Origin: Petaurus breviceps papuanus
Lineage: Eukaryota > Chordata > Mammalia > Diprotodontia > Petauridae
DNA: 64,000 nt
Assembly (NCBI GenBank): GCA_028583685.1
Contig: JAMXIF010000031.1
Span: 6,051,038-6,115,037 of the forward strand
Direction: 5' to 3'
The position numbers were made by a program, and so were the translations under genes. The notes below the pieces were generated by a model that was not told the origin of the DNA, did no database searches, and saw nothing but the letters and a program-made list of their open reading frames with translations. Positions 43,021-54,184 of the stretch are shown here, piece after piece; the stretch's first letter is position 1; each line of letters opens with the position of its first letter.

Positions 43021-44340
43021 AAAATATTTTCCCTTTTAGGAACAGAAGGGCTATAGCTAGCACATGGAAAGCCAAAATAAAGTGACACACCCCAGAACAT
43101 GTTCATTCTGCTGGCAGCCTGTTCTCTACTTGCTTTGCACATTATTGCCTTCCTTCACCCTCTCATTCCTGTGCATTCATCTTTCCTGTTCTCTTAAGCT
43201 CTCCCTCTTGCTCCTTCCATTGACATAATCCTTATGTTCTTCATTCTCCAGCCTCATCCTTCCGCATCACTCAAGGGCACAGCCCTCTCCTTTCTGGGCC
43301 TCCATAGCTTGTCCTCCAGATGCCTAAACATATTCCTCCATTCAACCACAAGTTGCCCTGCTATTGCCAGTGCCTTGACAGTATTTAGAGAATTCCAGAG
43401 GCCAAGACGTTCAATATATTTGTTCTGACATCTTTTGTTCAGGACTTCAGCAGTCTTCTATTTATGTATCCATCTCTAGGGTTCCAGGAAAACTAGGGAA
43501 AAACAGAAGATCGAAAAAAACAGTTGAGATTAATAATGTGAAATACCTAATGCAGACGGAAATAGATAATGTGAGGGCTTACAGAAGCAAAGAGCCAGAA
43601 GTACAGAAATATACACAAAGGCTTTCGTGCCCTTAGCCCTATTTATTTTGCAGATTACTAAATTTCCTGCTGTTGTCAAAAATAAGTAATTGCCAATTAC
43701 ATTGCTCAGAAGAAAGTAATGGCAGAGTAAAGACATTTCACTTGGACACCCAAACTTAGAAATAGAGAATACATGGGGAAAACCTTTGTCTTCTCAATAT
43801 GAAGAGGAAATTCCAAAGTTTAAATGGTTTAAAGTCAAGAGAAAATGAGCAGAGACAAAAATCCAGGACCATTTTATAAGGATCCAAGGGAAAGATACCT
43901 GTACCAATTATATAGGGACTTTTTTTTTTGAAAAAAAAAAAAAAAGAGGGTTTGCTGAGCTAGTCACATGAAGCCACCATCAATCAGACCTGGAAATCTT
44001 TTCTTCTTTGTCAGGTCACTAGTGCCCTCCATAGGACCTGAGCAAAAGATAGCATTTTCCTTCTTAATTCTTTTGGCCACCAGTGCTTTATTCCAGAGCT
44101 ATACTTCTCTTTCCAAATTCTCATTTGAATCATTTTCAAAGCTGTTTGATTCATCAAACAGGCTGCTCTTGGCTTGGTGACAAAGGATTCCTTGAATGGT
44201 CAGTCAACAAGCACAGATTGTATAATGTCTGATTATCAGATTGGTACCAGAAAAGATACAGAAAGAAGACAAAGACAGTGTGTCCATCATGGTAGGGCTT
44301 CCCCATGTCAAGAAGATGCTGTCCTCCCCTAACCTTCTCC
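43021..44340. other. Unassigned DNA
   Basis: About 1.3 kb with no recognised repeat except a T9/A15 homopolymer pair at 43921-43945. Confidence 0.4.
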
Positions 44341-44341
44341 A

Positions 44342-44556
44342 AAGCTGAGTTCAGGTTCCACTGCCTATATGAAGTCTCTTCTGATCCTGCAAGTTATCAA
44401 CAATTTCTCCCTCTTTTAATTATTTTATATGCTTTTCACATGTTTACTTGTGTACATTTTTTGTTTCATTCAGTAGAATTCCATTTCAATAGAATGTAAA
44501 TTTCTTAAGGGAAGGGATGGTTTTACTTTGGTCTCGGGTTCCTGGAAAATTTATCA
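44342..44556 (+). repeat. L2 LINE 3' UTR
   Basis: 'tgcctatatgaagtctcttctgatcctg', 'cagtagaattcc..' and 'tagaatgtaaatttcttaagggaagggatgg' are L2 segments in order. Confidence 0.65.
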
Positions 44557-44571
44557 AAATTCATTGATCTC

Positions 44572-44723
44572 AGGGGCGGCCAGGTGGCTCAGCAAGTAAG
44601 AATGCTGGCTCCAGTGTCGGAATGACCTGGGGATCAAATCCGGGCTCAGATATTTAGCACCGCACCCAGAAATAACTGGCTGTGTAACCTTGAGCAAGTT
44701 ACTTAACCCCGATTGCTTTAAAA
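44572..44723 (+). mobile_element. tRNA-derived SINE, variant WSINE1-like subfamily
   Basis: A 152-bp unit with the perfect 16-bp duplication AAAATTCATTGATCTC (44556-44571 and 44724-44739). Head GGGGCGGCCAGGTGGCTCAG with an A-box-like TGGCTCAGCAAG, B-box-like GATCAAATCC, then 'acccagaaataactggc' and 'gtaaccttgagcaagttac', and a short A-tail. It shares diagnostic words with 1475-1628. Confidence 0.92.
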
Positions 44724-44849
44724 AAAATTCATTGATCTCCTTTTGATTGGGGGAGAGGGAGAAATATGAACCTATGATTTCATTAGCATGGGAAACTCCT
44801 GATATATAAACTCCTTCCACTGATATAGACTGGCTTCTGAAACTTAAGA

Positions 44850-45014
44850 GTTTTGTTTTGGTATTTTTTGTTTGATTGTTTTTGGAGGCAATTTGGAATA
44901 AATGACTTGCACAGGGTCACACAGTTAGTAAGTATCTAAGCCCAATTAGGAACTCAGGTCCTCCTGACTCAAGAGCCAGTGCTCTATCCACTAAGCCTCC
45001 TAGATGCTTCAAAG
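44850..45014 (-). repeat. WSINE1-type SINE, minus strand
   Basis: 'ggaggcaatttggaataaatgacttgcacagggtcacacagttag', 'aactcaggtcctcctgactcaagagccagtgctctatccactaagcctcctag' is the reverse complement of the standard marsupial SINE. Confidence 0.85.
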
Positions 45015-45174
45015 CTTATCATTTCAGAAAGTAGCCCTAGACACTGAGAGACTGAATGATTTGCCTATGATCATACAGCCAGCATGTGTTAAAAGTATGA
45101 TATGATATAGATGAAAGACACCAGGAAGTCATATTCTAAAAGAGTGTAGGAAGGACAGATGATAAAGCCAGCTT

Positions 45175-45512
45175 AGAATCACAGAATCTTGGAGTTGGAA
45201 GAAATTTCATGTCATTCAACTCACCCCTGAAAAAAATCTCCTCTAAGTTATACCTGATAAGTGATTGTCTTACTTGTGTCCTTATTGAGCCCAAATTTGC
45301 TTCTTGACCACTTCATCTTATGGTTCTTACTCCTGCCTTCTGGAGCCAAGAAGAATGAATATAATCCTTCTGCCACATCACAGCCTTTCTTGTCCTTGAA
45401 GAAAGCTATCATATCCCCCACAAGTCTCTTCTTCTCCCCAGAGCATCTATACAATATACTCAAGAGGTTCATCTTGGTGTTTTGGCCTTCTGTAGATGTC
45501 AGTATAGCATTC
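45175..45512 (-). mobile_element. CR1/L3-clade LINE 3' region, minus strand
   Basis: The plus strand starts 'atcacagaatcttggagttggaag'. On the minus strand a continuous frame (about 45510-45248) reads L-L-S-I-L then G-E-K-K-R-L-V-G-D-M-I-A-F-F and A-E-G-L-Y-S-F-F-L-A-P-E-G-R-S-K. These are the hallmark words of the CR1 reverse transcriptase C-terminus. The frame being still open over ~90 codons is chance survival in a 5'-truncated dead copy. Confidence 0.88.
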
Positions 45513-45514
45513 AG

Positions 45515-45602
45515 CCTGCCCAGCCTGCCCACTCAGCACTTGGCACAGTGCCTGGTACATAGGAGGTGCTTACTAAATGTTTATTGATTACTGACTATTG
45601 AT
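45515..45602 (+). repeat. L2 3'-end fragment
   Basis: 'actcagcacttggcacagtgcctggtacataggaggtgcttactaaatg'-type terminus abutting the CR1 piece. Confidence 0.75.
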
Positions 45603-45624
45603 TCTCAGCAATTCACAGTTGTAC

Positions 45625-45882
45625 AGGGCAGCTAGGTGGGGTCATAGTGCGTAGAGTGCCAGACCTGGAGTCAGGAAGACTCACCTTCCCGAGTTCAAAT
45701 CTAGCTGTGTGACCCTGGGCAAGACATTTAACCCTGTTTGCCTCAGTTTCCTCATCTGTAAAATGAGCTGGAGAAGGAAATGGCAAAGCACTTTAGTATC
45801 TTTGCCAAGAAAACCCCAAATGGGGTCATTAAGCATCAGACATTACTGAAAAATAACTGACCAACAACAACAAAATGTCTTA
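45625..45882 (+). repeat. tRNA-derived SINE with (ACA)n-type tail, full length
   Basis: Head 'gggcagctaggtggggtcatagtgcgtagagtgcc', middle 'gttcaaatctagctgtgtgaccctgggc', 3' part 'gagctggagaaggaaatggcaaagcac', 'tctttgccaagaaaaccccaaatgggg' and tail 'ctgaccaacaacaacaaaa'. Minus-strand copies of the same family lie at 15925-16170, 23115-23282, 58022-58292 and 61440-61692. Confidence 0.9.
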
Positions 45883-45884
45883 GA

Positions 45885-46188
45885 GAGTTGCCTAAAGTAC
45901 CAAGAGGGTAAGAGACTTTTCCAGAATCACACAGCCAGTATGTGTCAGAGGCAAGAATTGAACCCAGGCTTTCTTGGCTTCCAAGTCAGTTTCCTACCAA
46001 TTCCCATAAGTGAAACTATACATAAAATTTTATTTTTGCTAAGTTTGTTTTCCTTAAGAATTGTTTTCTATCCAGGGTCACACAACCAGTAAGTATCTGA
46101 GGCCATATTTGAACTTGGGAAGATGACTCTTCCTGACTCTAGACCTGGTTCTCTATCCACTGTGCCACCTAGCTACCTAAGACATTTA
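45885..46188 (-). repeat. Two SINE fragments, minus strand
   Basis: 45885-46010 ('ccagaatcacacagccagtatgtgtcagaggc') and 46070-46188 ('ccagggtcacacaaccagtaagtatctgagg' to 'ctctatccactgtgccacctagctacc'). Confidence 0.8.
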
Positions 46189-46289
46189 AGTAACAGCAAA
46201 GGTGCATCGTGCAATAGAAGAGGCATTTTCCTAACCTGGAAGTTCTGTACATCAGTTAAATACAGGTTCAGTTTCCATTTAACCTAACA

Positions 46290-46352
46290 AATAAGTATGA
46301 GAGAGAGAAAAAGAGAGAGAAAGAGGTTGGTGGTGTGTGGGGGGGGATAAAT
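46290..46352. repeat. GA-rich simple repeat followed by a G-run
   Basis: (GAGA)n with GTGTGTGGGGGGGG at its end. Confidence 0.8.
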
Positions 46353-46734
46353 GAGAATGAATGCAAGATAGTGAATAGAAGATCAGCTTTAGAGAAAGAG
46401 CTAGGATCAAGTTTTGTTTCTGATACTCTGGCAAAGCACTAACCTCTTAATTCCCAAGGCACATTTGAATTTTATTAGTTACTAGCCAATTGTTGATTTG
46501 TTTCACTAACCAGAGTTCCTTCACAGGGATTTCCCTACAGTAAGGAACTCACAGTACAGTTCCCTCCCCACCCCACCACTCCTTTTCTACCCTTTGGCCT
46601 CAAAAAATAAAGTACTTGTGAAGGAAGATTTCTGTTCAAGTTAATTCCCTTTTCCCTAAGAGGTTGGTTGGTTTTCCATGCATACACTCTTCACAAAATC
46701 CTGTTTCTGCACCCCCCCCAAGTATTTGCCAGAA

Positions 46735-46868
46735 AATTCTAATTTTTCATAGTCATTCATTCATTTATCCAACAAATGTTATTAAAATCTTCTGTGTGCA
46801 TGGTACAGTGCTAGGCTCTGAGTGAAATTCATAAATAAATAAAATAAATCCCTGTCTTTACAGAAATT
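46735..46868 (+). repeat. MIR3-type SINE head
   Basis: 'cattcattcatttatccaacaaatgttattaaaatcttctgtgtgcatggtacagtgctaggctctg' and 'aatccctgtctttacagaaatt'. Confidence 0.75.
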
Positions 46869-46869
46869 A

Positions 46870-47215
46870 TAACATTTGGAGGAGAATCGCATTAACAATT
46901 TGCTATTACTTTTCCTTAAAATATGGACCCTAAAATGTAGATTTGTGGAAGATAATATAGACTGTCTGGGGATATTTTTTTCATTTTTTTCCACCAAAGA
47001 AATATGCTGTTCGGTATTTTTAATAGCACCATCTGTCAGGGGAGGAAAAGAGTTGGGCTGCAATATTGATCTTGTCACTTGGGGGAACAGTTTGATATTT
47101 AGGATTATAAATAACATTTTCATTTGCTCCGTTCATGTGTTTAGGTTGTGTATGGAGGACATCCCCCTCCTGCTTCCCCTGCCCCCCACCAAAGATCATG
47201 TTCTTTGCAAATATT
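46870..47215. other. Repeat-free block, strongest candidate conserved element
   Basis: 345 bp of complex DNA without any repeat word, sharply starting after a MIR3 head. It has dense regulatory-looking words (GCATTAACAATTTGC, GCAATATTGATCTTGTCAC, GATTATAAATAAC, AGCACCATCTGTCAGG with an E-box CATCTG). Overlapping open frames of 113 codons on both strands (46782-47123 and 46876-47217) reflect low stop density, not a known protein. Confidence 0.35.
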
Positions 47216-47509
47216 AAGATGGATATATTTTGCTGAGATCACAGTTCTGAAGCCAGAAATGCTTATCATCATATATTAAAGCACAGAAATAGATCTGAAA
47301 CCTTAGGAAAATCCAAATTGGTTATAGAAACCTTTACGATGGAATTTTCTTCTTCTGAAAAGTAAAGAGGGGAAGGAGGCATTGAGGGGCAGGGAATGGG
47401 AAGATCATTTATAATTATTTTGTGATATATGTATGGGAGTGCAAGGTATTATTGTCTTTATATAATCTGTTTATTAAAGGTCTTCCAGCATGTTTTCGTA
47501 TTTGATACA

Positions 47510-47672
47510 ATATCTCTTGCAAGAATGGCAAGACAGATGTTATCCTCTTGTTACAAGTGGAATAGCACACTCAGAGAGGTTCAAAGACTTCCCCAGAGTC
47601 AGAGAGAAGTTAAATCAACACTGCAGCCTAGTTTCCTGATTTAAAATACAATGCTTTTCCCACTATATGTCC
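47510..47672 (-). repeat. MIR-group SINE fragment
   Basis: 'cacactcagagaggttcaaagacttccccagagtcag' and 'tttcctgatttaaaatacaatgcttttcccactat'. Confidence 0.65.
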
Positions 47673-47679
47673 TTCCTGC

Positions 47680-47945
47680 AAACCTGCGCCCTCCTTCCTC
47701 TCTCCTTCCCTACTTCTTTCCTTTTCTCTTTCCTTCCCTCCTTCCTTCTCTTCTTCTTTTCTTCCCTCCCACTTTCCCTCCTTCCTTCCTTCCTTCCTTC
47801 CTTCCTTCCTTCCTTCCTTCCTTCCTTCCTTCCTTCCTTCCTTCCTTCCTTCCTTCCTTCCTTCCTTCCTTCCTTCCTTCCTTCCTTCCTTCCTCCCTTC
47901 CTTCCCTCCTTCCTCCCTCCATTCCTTCTTTCCTTCCTTCCTTCT
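47680..47945. repeat. (TTCC)n microsatellite
   Basis: About 114 bp of perfect TTCC (47780-47893) inside 260 bp of C/T-only DNA. It yields long Ser/Pro/Leu/Phe frames that are artefacts. Confidence 0.97.
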
Positions 47946-47994
47946 ATAAGTAAAATTAGTTAAGTAGATGGAGAGAACATTTTTCCCTCAGAGC

Positions 47995-48812
47995 TTATCA
48001 CCTCACCCTATAAACTCTAATGGCTCCCTTTCACCTTCAGGATAAATACAAAATCCTCCTTTTTTTGTTTTTGGCTTTCAGAGCTAGCCCACTTCATTCC
48101 CCACTCCCTTCCCCAGTCTTCTGACCCCTCACTCCCTCTGCCACATAACTGCCAGTTCTGTGACACTGGCTGTTCCATGAACAAGACATGCCATCTTTCA
48201 GCTCTGAGCATTTTCTCTGGATCTTCCTCATCCCTGGAATTCTCTCCTTCCTCATCTCCACCCACTGACTTTCCTGGCTTTCTTCACATCTTTTCCCAAA
48301 AGACTTTCCCAAACCTTCTTTGTTCTAGTGCTTCTCTCTGCAATCATCTCCTATTTATGCTCTATATAGCTCATTTGTAGATATTTGTTTACCCACTGTC
48401 TCCTACATTACACTCTGAGTTGCTCGAGATCAGGGACTATCTTTTGCCTGTTTTTGGATCTCTGGAGTTTAGCATAGTGCCTGGTATACAGTAAGCACTT
48501 AATAAATGCTTTTTGCCTGAATGAATGACCAAGAAGGTATTGGTGAGCCCTGCCTCTTCACCTCTACCACCTGCTTACCCTGATTTCTTTTACATTTCAG
48601 CTCAGATTTCACCTTTTTCAGGAAGTCTCTAGGTCCACACAGCTTCTAGTACCTTCCCCTTCCCCTCCCACATGCCCTCTCTGGAACTAGTTATTTACAT
48701 GTGTCCTCCCTTAGAATGTGAATTCCTTGAGGGCAGGCACAATTTTTGTCTTTCTGTGTATCCCCAATGCTTAGCACAATACCTGGCATATTCTTATTGA
48801 ATATTTACTGCT
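47995..48812 (+). repeat. Two L2 LINE 3' ends in tandem
   Basis: The first (47995-48530) runs from 'aatggctccctttcaccttcaggataaatac' to 'agcatagtgcctggtatacagtaagcacttaataaatgc'. The second (48535-48812) runs from 'cagctcagatttcacctttttcaggaag' to 'gcttagcacaatacctggca'. Confidence 0.9.
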
Positions 48813-48849
48813 TCTCTTTTCTCTCAAATCCAGCTCACTTTTATTATAC

Positions 48850-49045
48850 CACACTGCTTCTGATTGCTGGTTTTTAGAGCCAGAATTGCCTGTCCTCACA
48901 TCCCACCTCACATACTTGCTTCCTGGATAAGTCACATAACCTCTCAGCCTCATTCATCTGTAGAATGGGTATGATAATAACTACAACATCTACCTGCCAA
49001 GGTTGTTGTGAAGATCAAATGAAATAATGCATGTAAAAGGTTTTA
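48850..49045 (+). repeat. Mar1/MIR-type SINE
   Basis: 'gataagtcacataacctctcagcctcattcatctgtagaatggg', 'ccaaggttgttgtgaagatcaaatgaaataatgcatgtaaaagg'. Confidence 0.8.
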
Positions 49046-50585
49046 TGCAAAGAACTAATAATTGTCAGCCATTGGTGGTGCTGGTGGTAGTTGTTCTTTT
49101 AGTTTACATTTAAATAGCTCTTTACAGATTGGATTCTCTAGGGTTTTTATCTCCTCCAAAAATGACATTAGTGAGAGACAGATATTTAACCAAAATGGAA
49201 TATTTTGGAGATATGTGTGCTTCTCCATCAGGAATTGAGGTCCTATATCTGTCAAGAGGATAAAAAAAATTGACTGAGCTGTCTTAATAATGTGCTTTTC
49301 CATTCTTAAAGCTCCCACTTTCTTTTAAAATGTTAGGCTGTGTGTTATTGAGCAAAATATTTCAAGCTTCCACTTGCTATTCATCAATCTTGTAGCTCAA
49401 AAAGAAAAGCATTAACTCATCGATTTGTGGACTCTCTTCCTCTCTGCTGCCTCCTGGATTTTGTCAAGTCTTCTCTCCTATGGTGCACATTTTAAGACAT
49501 TGCCTGCAAGCTGTAGGATTACACTGTATGGATTTTTGGTTGTCATCATTGAACATCACTCATTCAAAAGCATTTATTCAAGCCATCAAACAGTAGGAAT
49601 AAGTCAATGAAGCCTTCTCCTCATTCTCCATTCAGTCCAGAGTAGGCAAATTGATTACATCTGAGTTGAACCCTAATTTTTACTTTCCATAAGGTTTTCC
49701 TCTAATATTAAGATTTAGGGGACAGGAGCTAGCCACAACCATCTCTAGGCACCTTCTGACCCTGAAACAACTACCTAATTGCCAAAATGTTTAATATTTT
49801 TAAGGGATGCTAGAGAGGTTCAGGTCTTACCTCCTAACATTTCAAGGTGAATTTCATAGAGATTAATATCCACAGTTTTTTTTTTCAAAGTCATCTTTTG
49901 ATGTTCCTAAAAGACTATTGGACTACAGGGACCACTCGAGTGAACTGAAATGGTATTCCCCCCCCCCAGGAACTTCTCTTTTGCCTATGGAGTATAAGAT
50001 CATAAGATTTCATTTTGGAAGGGACCTTAGAGTTTAATTCCTTTAAGTAAAATTTCCCACTGACTTGCTAGCTAATTTCATTTCTGCTTATTCTAACTGC
50101 CCCAGGCTGATTTCCATAGCTAGTGGCACAATATTTTCACTGGGGAAGGAACACTTAGATCAGCTACATTGGTCTATAGTTAGGTCAGTTCATGTCTCAT
50201 AGAGTCAGTATGGCTCATAGCTTGTGTAGTGAGGTTTGACTATTCAACTCACTGACCCTTTGGGGATGGGCTATATTATTATTCTGGGGCATGGTGTTGC
50301 CATTGGTGGAATGTTTAGTGCTTGAAAGCAAGCCAACCTCCATGTAGCTGGCTGTTATTAGGAGAGGGACATGGATTCAGCCCAAACTCTGGCATGGTAG
50401 GCAAGAATGTATAACAGTCTGACCAGGACATCAAGAAATTCTCATGTCACTTTCACTGCTTTTCTGTAAATAACTGTATACAGATCCACGTATGGACTTG
50501 GATTATAAATCCTTAACCCTAGACCATAAATTTCCAAATATTGCAACTAATGGAGGTTAAAAAAGGTGCCATTTTCCCAAACAGA
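49046..50585. other. Mostly unassigned DNA
   Basis: 1.5 kb with only a MIR-group scrap at about 50000-50060 ('ataagatttcattttggaagggaccttag'). No gene signal. Confidence 0.4.
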
Positions 50586-50589
50586 AGAT

Positions 50590-50845
50590 ACTACTGCTAT
50601 TAGTGATGATGATGAGTATTTATGGTGATGATGACATTTATGTAGTGCTTTTAAGTTTGCAAAGTGATTTACAGAAATTATCTAACTTTATCCTCACAGC
50701 AGCTTTTGAATGTAGATATGATAGATATTATTATCCCCCATTTTGTAAATAAGGAAAGAGCATGACAGAGAGAGCAAGAGTGAGAGTGAGAGACGGGGGG
50801 GGGGCGGATTAAGTAGCTTTCTCATCATCACACAGGTAGAAAGAA
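50590..50845 (+). repeat. MIR-type SINE with GA/G-run insertion
   Basis: 'gatgacatttatgtagtgcttttaagtttgcaaagtg', 'attattatcccccattttgtaaataaggaaag', a (GAGA)n and G9 run at 50770-50806, then 'agtagctttctcatcatcacacagg'. Confidence 0.75.
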
Positions 50846-51127
50846 TGCAAAAGTCATTTATGTTTTGCTTTACAGTACAACATAGTGGTGCTTTCTCTTT
50901 CCATTTTTCTTCTTTCTTTCCTCCTTCCCAGCTCTTCCTCCTCCCTTCCTTCTTTCCTTCCTTTTCCTTTTTCCCTTTTCCCCTAAATATGATTTATTCC
51001 AGCAATTATTTTTTCTTAGACAGTTGTGTTAAAATTATTTTTCATTCTTTTCACCTGTACAAATCCTCTTCAAGGGCAATCCCTTTTCCCTCTGACTACC
51101 ACTGATCTCTTCTTTCTTTAAACTTCC

Positions 51128-51128
<1 letters not shown>

Positions 51129-51188
<60 letters not shown>
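51129..51188. repeat. (TA)n microsatellite
   Basis: About 58 bp of perfect TA repeat. Confidence 0.97.
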
Positions 51189-51189
<1 letters not shown>

Positions 51190-53450
51190 CTATACTTTTC
51201 TATATACTGACACATTTTATTCTCTAATTGTTTATGCTGCTTTTCTTGTCTCCCCAATTTCCCCCTTGTGAGCTTCTTCTGTTATTTTCCCCAGTGGCAT
51301 TTAGCACAGGGATGAGGATAAAATGGGTGATAAGTATGTGTTGTTCAATATATTGATACCACCTAACACAAGGAAGAGGCAGCCAAGAAACAAGTAGGTT
51401 GTCAGGCAGAAACCTGCCTATGATTCACTTGCCAAGGATAATCTACATGTGGATATTCTAGAGGTAGCTATATTTGCCTTTTATCCCCAGGAATCTGCTA
51501 TCATTTCACTTTTTCTCACGTTTTCTGAATCAACAAAGGGACCTGTCTTCTGTTTCCTCCTTCTCACCAGAGTGGCACCTTTGAAATCATATCCAATCTT
51601 ACCACTTAGTATATCTGACTTGCCTGACACTGACTTGTAAGCTCCTTGGAGAAGGCACCTGGTTCTCTGAAGTGTCAGGTATACACACAGAGCTCTATAA
51701 ATAACTAATAACATGGAGTGGAAATCAAGTTGCCTGACTGACATAGCAATATGGAACATCTCATAGAGGGAACATATTCAAGAATCTCATGTGCACATAT
51801 AGAAATAATCATGCATTTCTATGGGAAGGCAATAGGTGCATAGATACAAGGAAAGGTTTGGTGTTTCCTATTCCTTAACAGCCTTAGTGTGCCTATTGAT
51901 TATGAAGTTGAGTTACCTGAGTTCTCAGGCAAGGGTGTGCATATAGCTTGTTAGAAATAGTCACTATCACCCTTTAATGTGTCTCAGGGTATAGAAAACC
52001 CTGGTGAAGCTGGAGGTTTTCAGAATTCATCTTTGGACTCAGATCTCTTTTTCATTTTTGGTGTTTGTTCAAGAGATAGAATGAGAATCATGCTTATCAA
52101 TCCAGAGAGAGGAATATAATGACATTGTGGGGCAGAAAAGGTCAGGCAGGGTCTCTTTTCTACTTTGATTGCCCAACTGTCTTCTTCCTTCTTAGTTGCT
52201 GCTGTTGAGAAATTCTCTCCTGTCCTGGAGGGTAATGACAGGCTTCTGAACTTTATAAAAACAAACAAAACATCTGAGAAAACACAGTTCACATCCCAGA
52301 TATGCCAATTATCCTATCAATTAACCTTGAGATACTATTAGCTGGATAATTACCCAAATGGGTTTTAAAAGATATTATCTGGCATCCAAGAAAATAAGCA
52401 AATGATTACTTTAGCACAGGAATTTTTTCTGAAATTTTGTGTGTTTCTAAGTCTCAGAAAGATCTGCTTTTATTGTTTACATTTTCTTTTGCCTCAGTTG
52501 TGTATTTTTGGCATTTAGGATTTTTAAGGCAGGGTTCTTATGATCCATATGGTTGATGTAGATTATGTAGATTTATCCCTCCTTCTTATAGCTGGGGCTA
52601 TCATTGTCTGAAACTTCCAGGTTCAGTATTCAATTTTGTATTATGCATTTGGGAATAGTGTATATACATGTGTGTTTATATGTGTATGTGATCTTTGTAA
52701 TCAATTAATAATGCTGACAATGCCATAATGACCAATTACGCTTACTACAAATACCCCGTGTTACCTCAGAAAGGTACTGTTGGTTCAATCCTTAACCTGT
52801 GGATTTCAGGTGGGAGACAAATGGAATTCCTTCCTTTTTCTGATCCCATGTAGAAGTTATAGAAAAAAAATAGATGCATCTTCCTGGTTTAAAAAAATGC
52901 CTTCCCTAAAGATTAATTCAGAGAGTTTTATTTAATGGAAATGTCTTATATGCCTCTAAAAGAAATCTCCTCTAATTACTTATACCTGGAAAAAAGAAAT
53001 CAGTCTTCTGAATGAAATGAAGTTGATCTCAAGACTAAGACTAAAGGAGTCAGTACTGAGAGAAATGAACAAGAAAAAGAAAAGGGAGGGAAGAGGAGAG
53101 GAGGGAAGAGGAGGAAAGTAGAATTCAGAAAAATAAAAGATGTAAAAGAGAAATCAAAAGAAAAGAAGTTGCAAAAGAAGATCAAATGAGATGATTAATG
53201 CAGAATACTACATCTCACAGGCTGTGTAAATATCAGCTCTTCTTGCTATTATCATTGATTGGTATTATCATCTTGAAAATAGATAAGGATGTGCCTGAAA
53301 AAGACAGGAATTCTAGAATACTGGAGCATGAATGTATGTATGCGTGCGTCTCCAAGCTTCAAATCCTATGATTCTGTGACTTTGTGGCAGTTTGCCTATA
53401 TTGAAGAAATGATACCTATGAGGAAATAATCAGCATTTATAAGGCAAGCT
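51189..53450. other. Mostly unassigned DNA, part possibly conserved
   Basis: An L2-like end near 51640-51700. 52290-52770 is repeat-free with many homeodomain-like words (TATCAATTAACC, GTAATCAATTAATAATG, CAATTACGC). 53040-53165 is a GA-rich tract. A MIR-like scrap lies at 53180-53260. Confidence 0.4.
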
Positions 53451-53454
53451 TAGA

Positions 53455-53704
53455 ATAGTCAGTATACTACCTGTGTGACCTTGGGCAAATCACCTTCCAT
53501 CAAGGTATTTTCCTCCTTTATGTCAACGATCTTGTGAATTACAAATCTACTATTGCACAGCAAATGCTAGTCTATCACATATCCAAGCTCCAACACTAGC
53601 TGCATAGCCATGGGAAAAAAAAAAAAAAACATTTCATCTCTTTGAGTCTCAATTTCCTCAAAAAAATAGTTTTGCCTCACAATGTTTGTTTTTAACATAA
53701 GTGC
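53455..53704 (+). repeat. Mar1/MIR-type SINE fragments
   Basis: 'actacctgtgtgaccttgggcaaatcacctt' and 'tttcatctctttgagtctcaatttcctca' with a poly(A) run between them. The SINE body is cut at 53706 by the MITE and seems to resume after 54131. Confidence 0.65.
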
Positions 53705-53706
53705 TA

Positions 53707-54129
53707 CCGTGTTCCCCCGATAATAAGACACTGTCTTATTATTTTTTTTGGACAGAAAAACACCAGAGGGCTTATTTTCAGGGGAGGGCTTATTTTAATG
53801 AACATTGACAGCAATTTTAATAAACAGGTAAATGTGAACAAAAAAATGTACCTTTATTCAATAAGCAAATCACTGGGGAAGAACAGGATGACGCACTCAC
53901 TGCTGCAGCTCTGATTGGATGCAGCTCGGAGCGCAGGTGTGTTTCATGGCGGGGGGGCACGGTGCATACAGAGGGTATCGTAATGTAGCATGTAGCGCAG
54001 GGGATCACCTTCACTGCAGTAGCAATCTCAATAGGGTTTATTTTCGGGGGAGGGCTTATTTTAGAGGAATCTTACACAGTAAGGGGAGGGCTTATTTTCG
54101 GGATAGGTCTTATTATCGGGGAAACACGG
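53707..54129 (-). mobile_element. 423-bp MITE-like deletion copy of the pogo element
   Basis: Flanked by TA (53705-53706 and 54130-54131), with terminal inverted repeats at 53707-53729 and 54107-54129 that differ at one position. The left ~156 bp match 13065-13221 and the right ~267 bp match 14719-14989, about 95-97% by eye, most differences being CpG-type transitions. About 1.5 kb of transposase DNA is missing. The junction falls at a shared AA, so the break could be anywhere within those two bases. The transposase stop codon and last codons are retained at 53853-53862, proof that it derives from a coding copy. Confidence 0.95.
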
Positions 54130-54184
54130 TATATATATAAGCCTTAAAGTGATTTATACATAGATTATCTTCATTAATCCATCA

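Noticed and set aside
44572-44723. tRNA-like A- and B-boxes in many SINE heads
   Set aside because: They belong to tRNA-derived SINEs with tails and target duplications; no intact tRNA gene fold is present.
45248-45532. 94-codon minus-strand frame
   Set aside because: Not a host gene: it is the C-terminal relic of a CR1 reverse transcriptase in a truncated LINE.
47651-47963. ~100-codon Ser/Pro/Leu/Phe frames and their antisense Arg/Lys/Glu/Gly frame
   Set aside because: Translation of a (TTCC)n microsatellite.
53817-54140. Short frames in the 423-bp MITE
   Set aside because: Same subterminal-repeat artefact as in the parent element.
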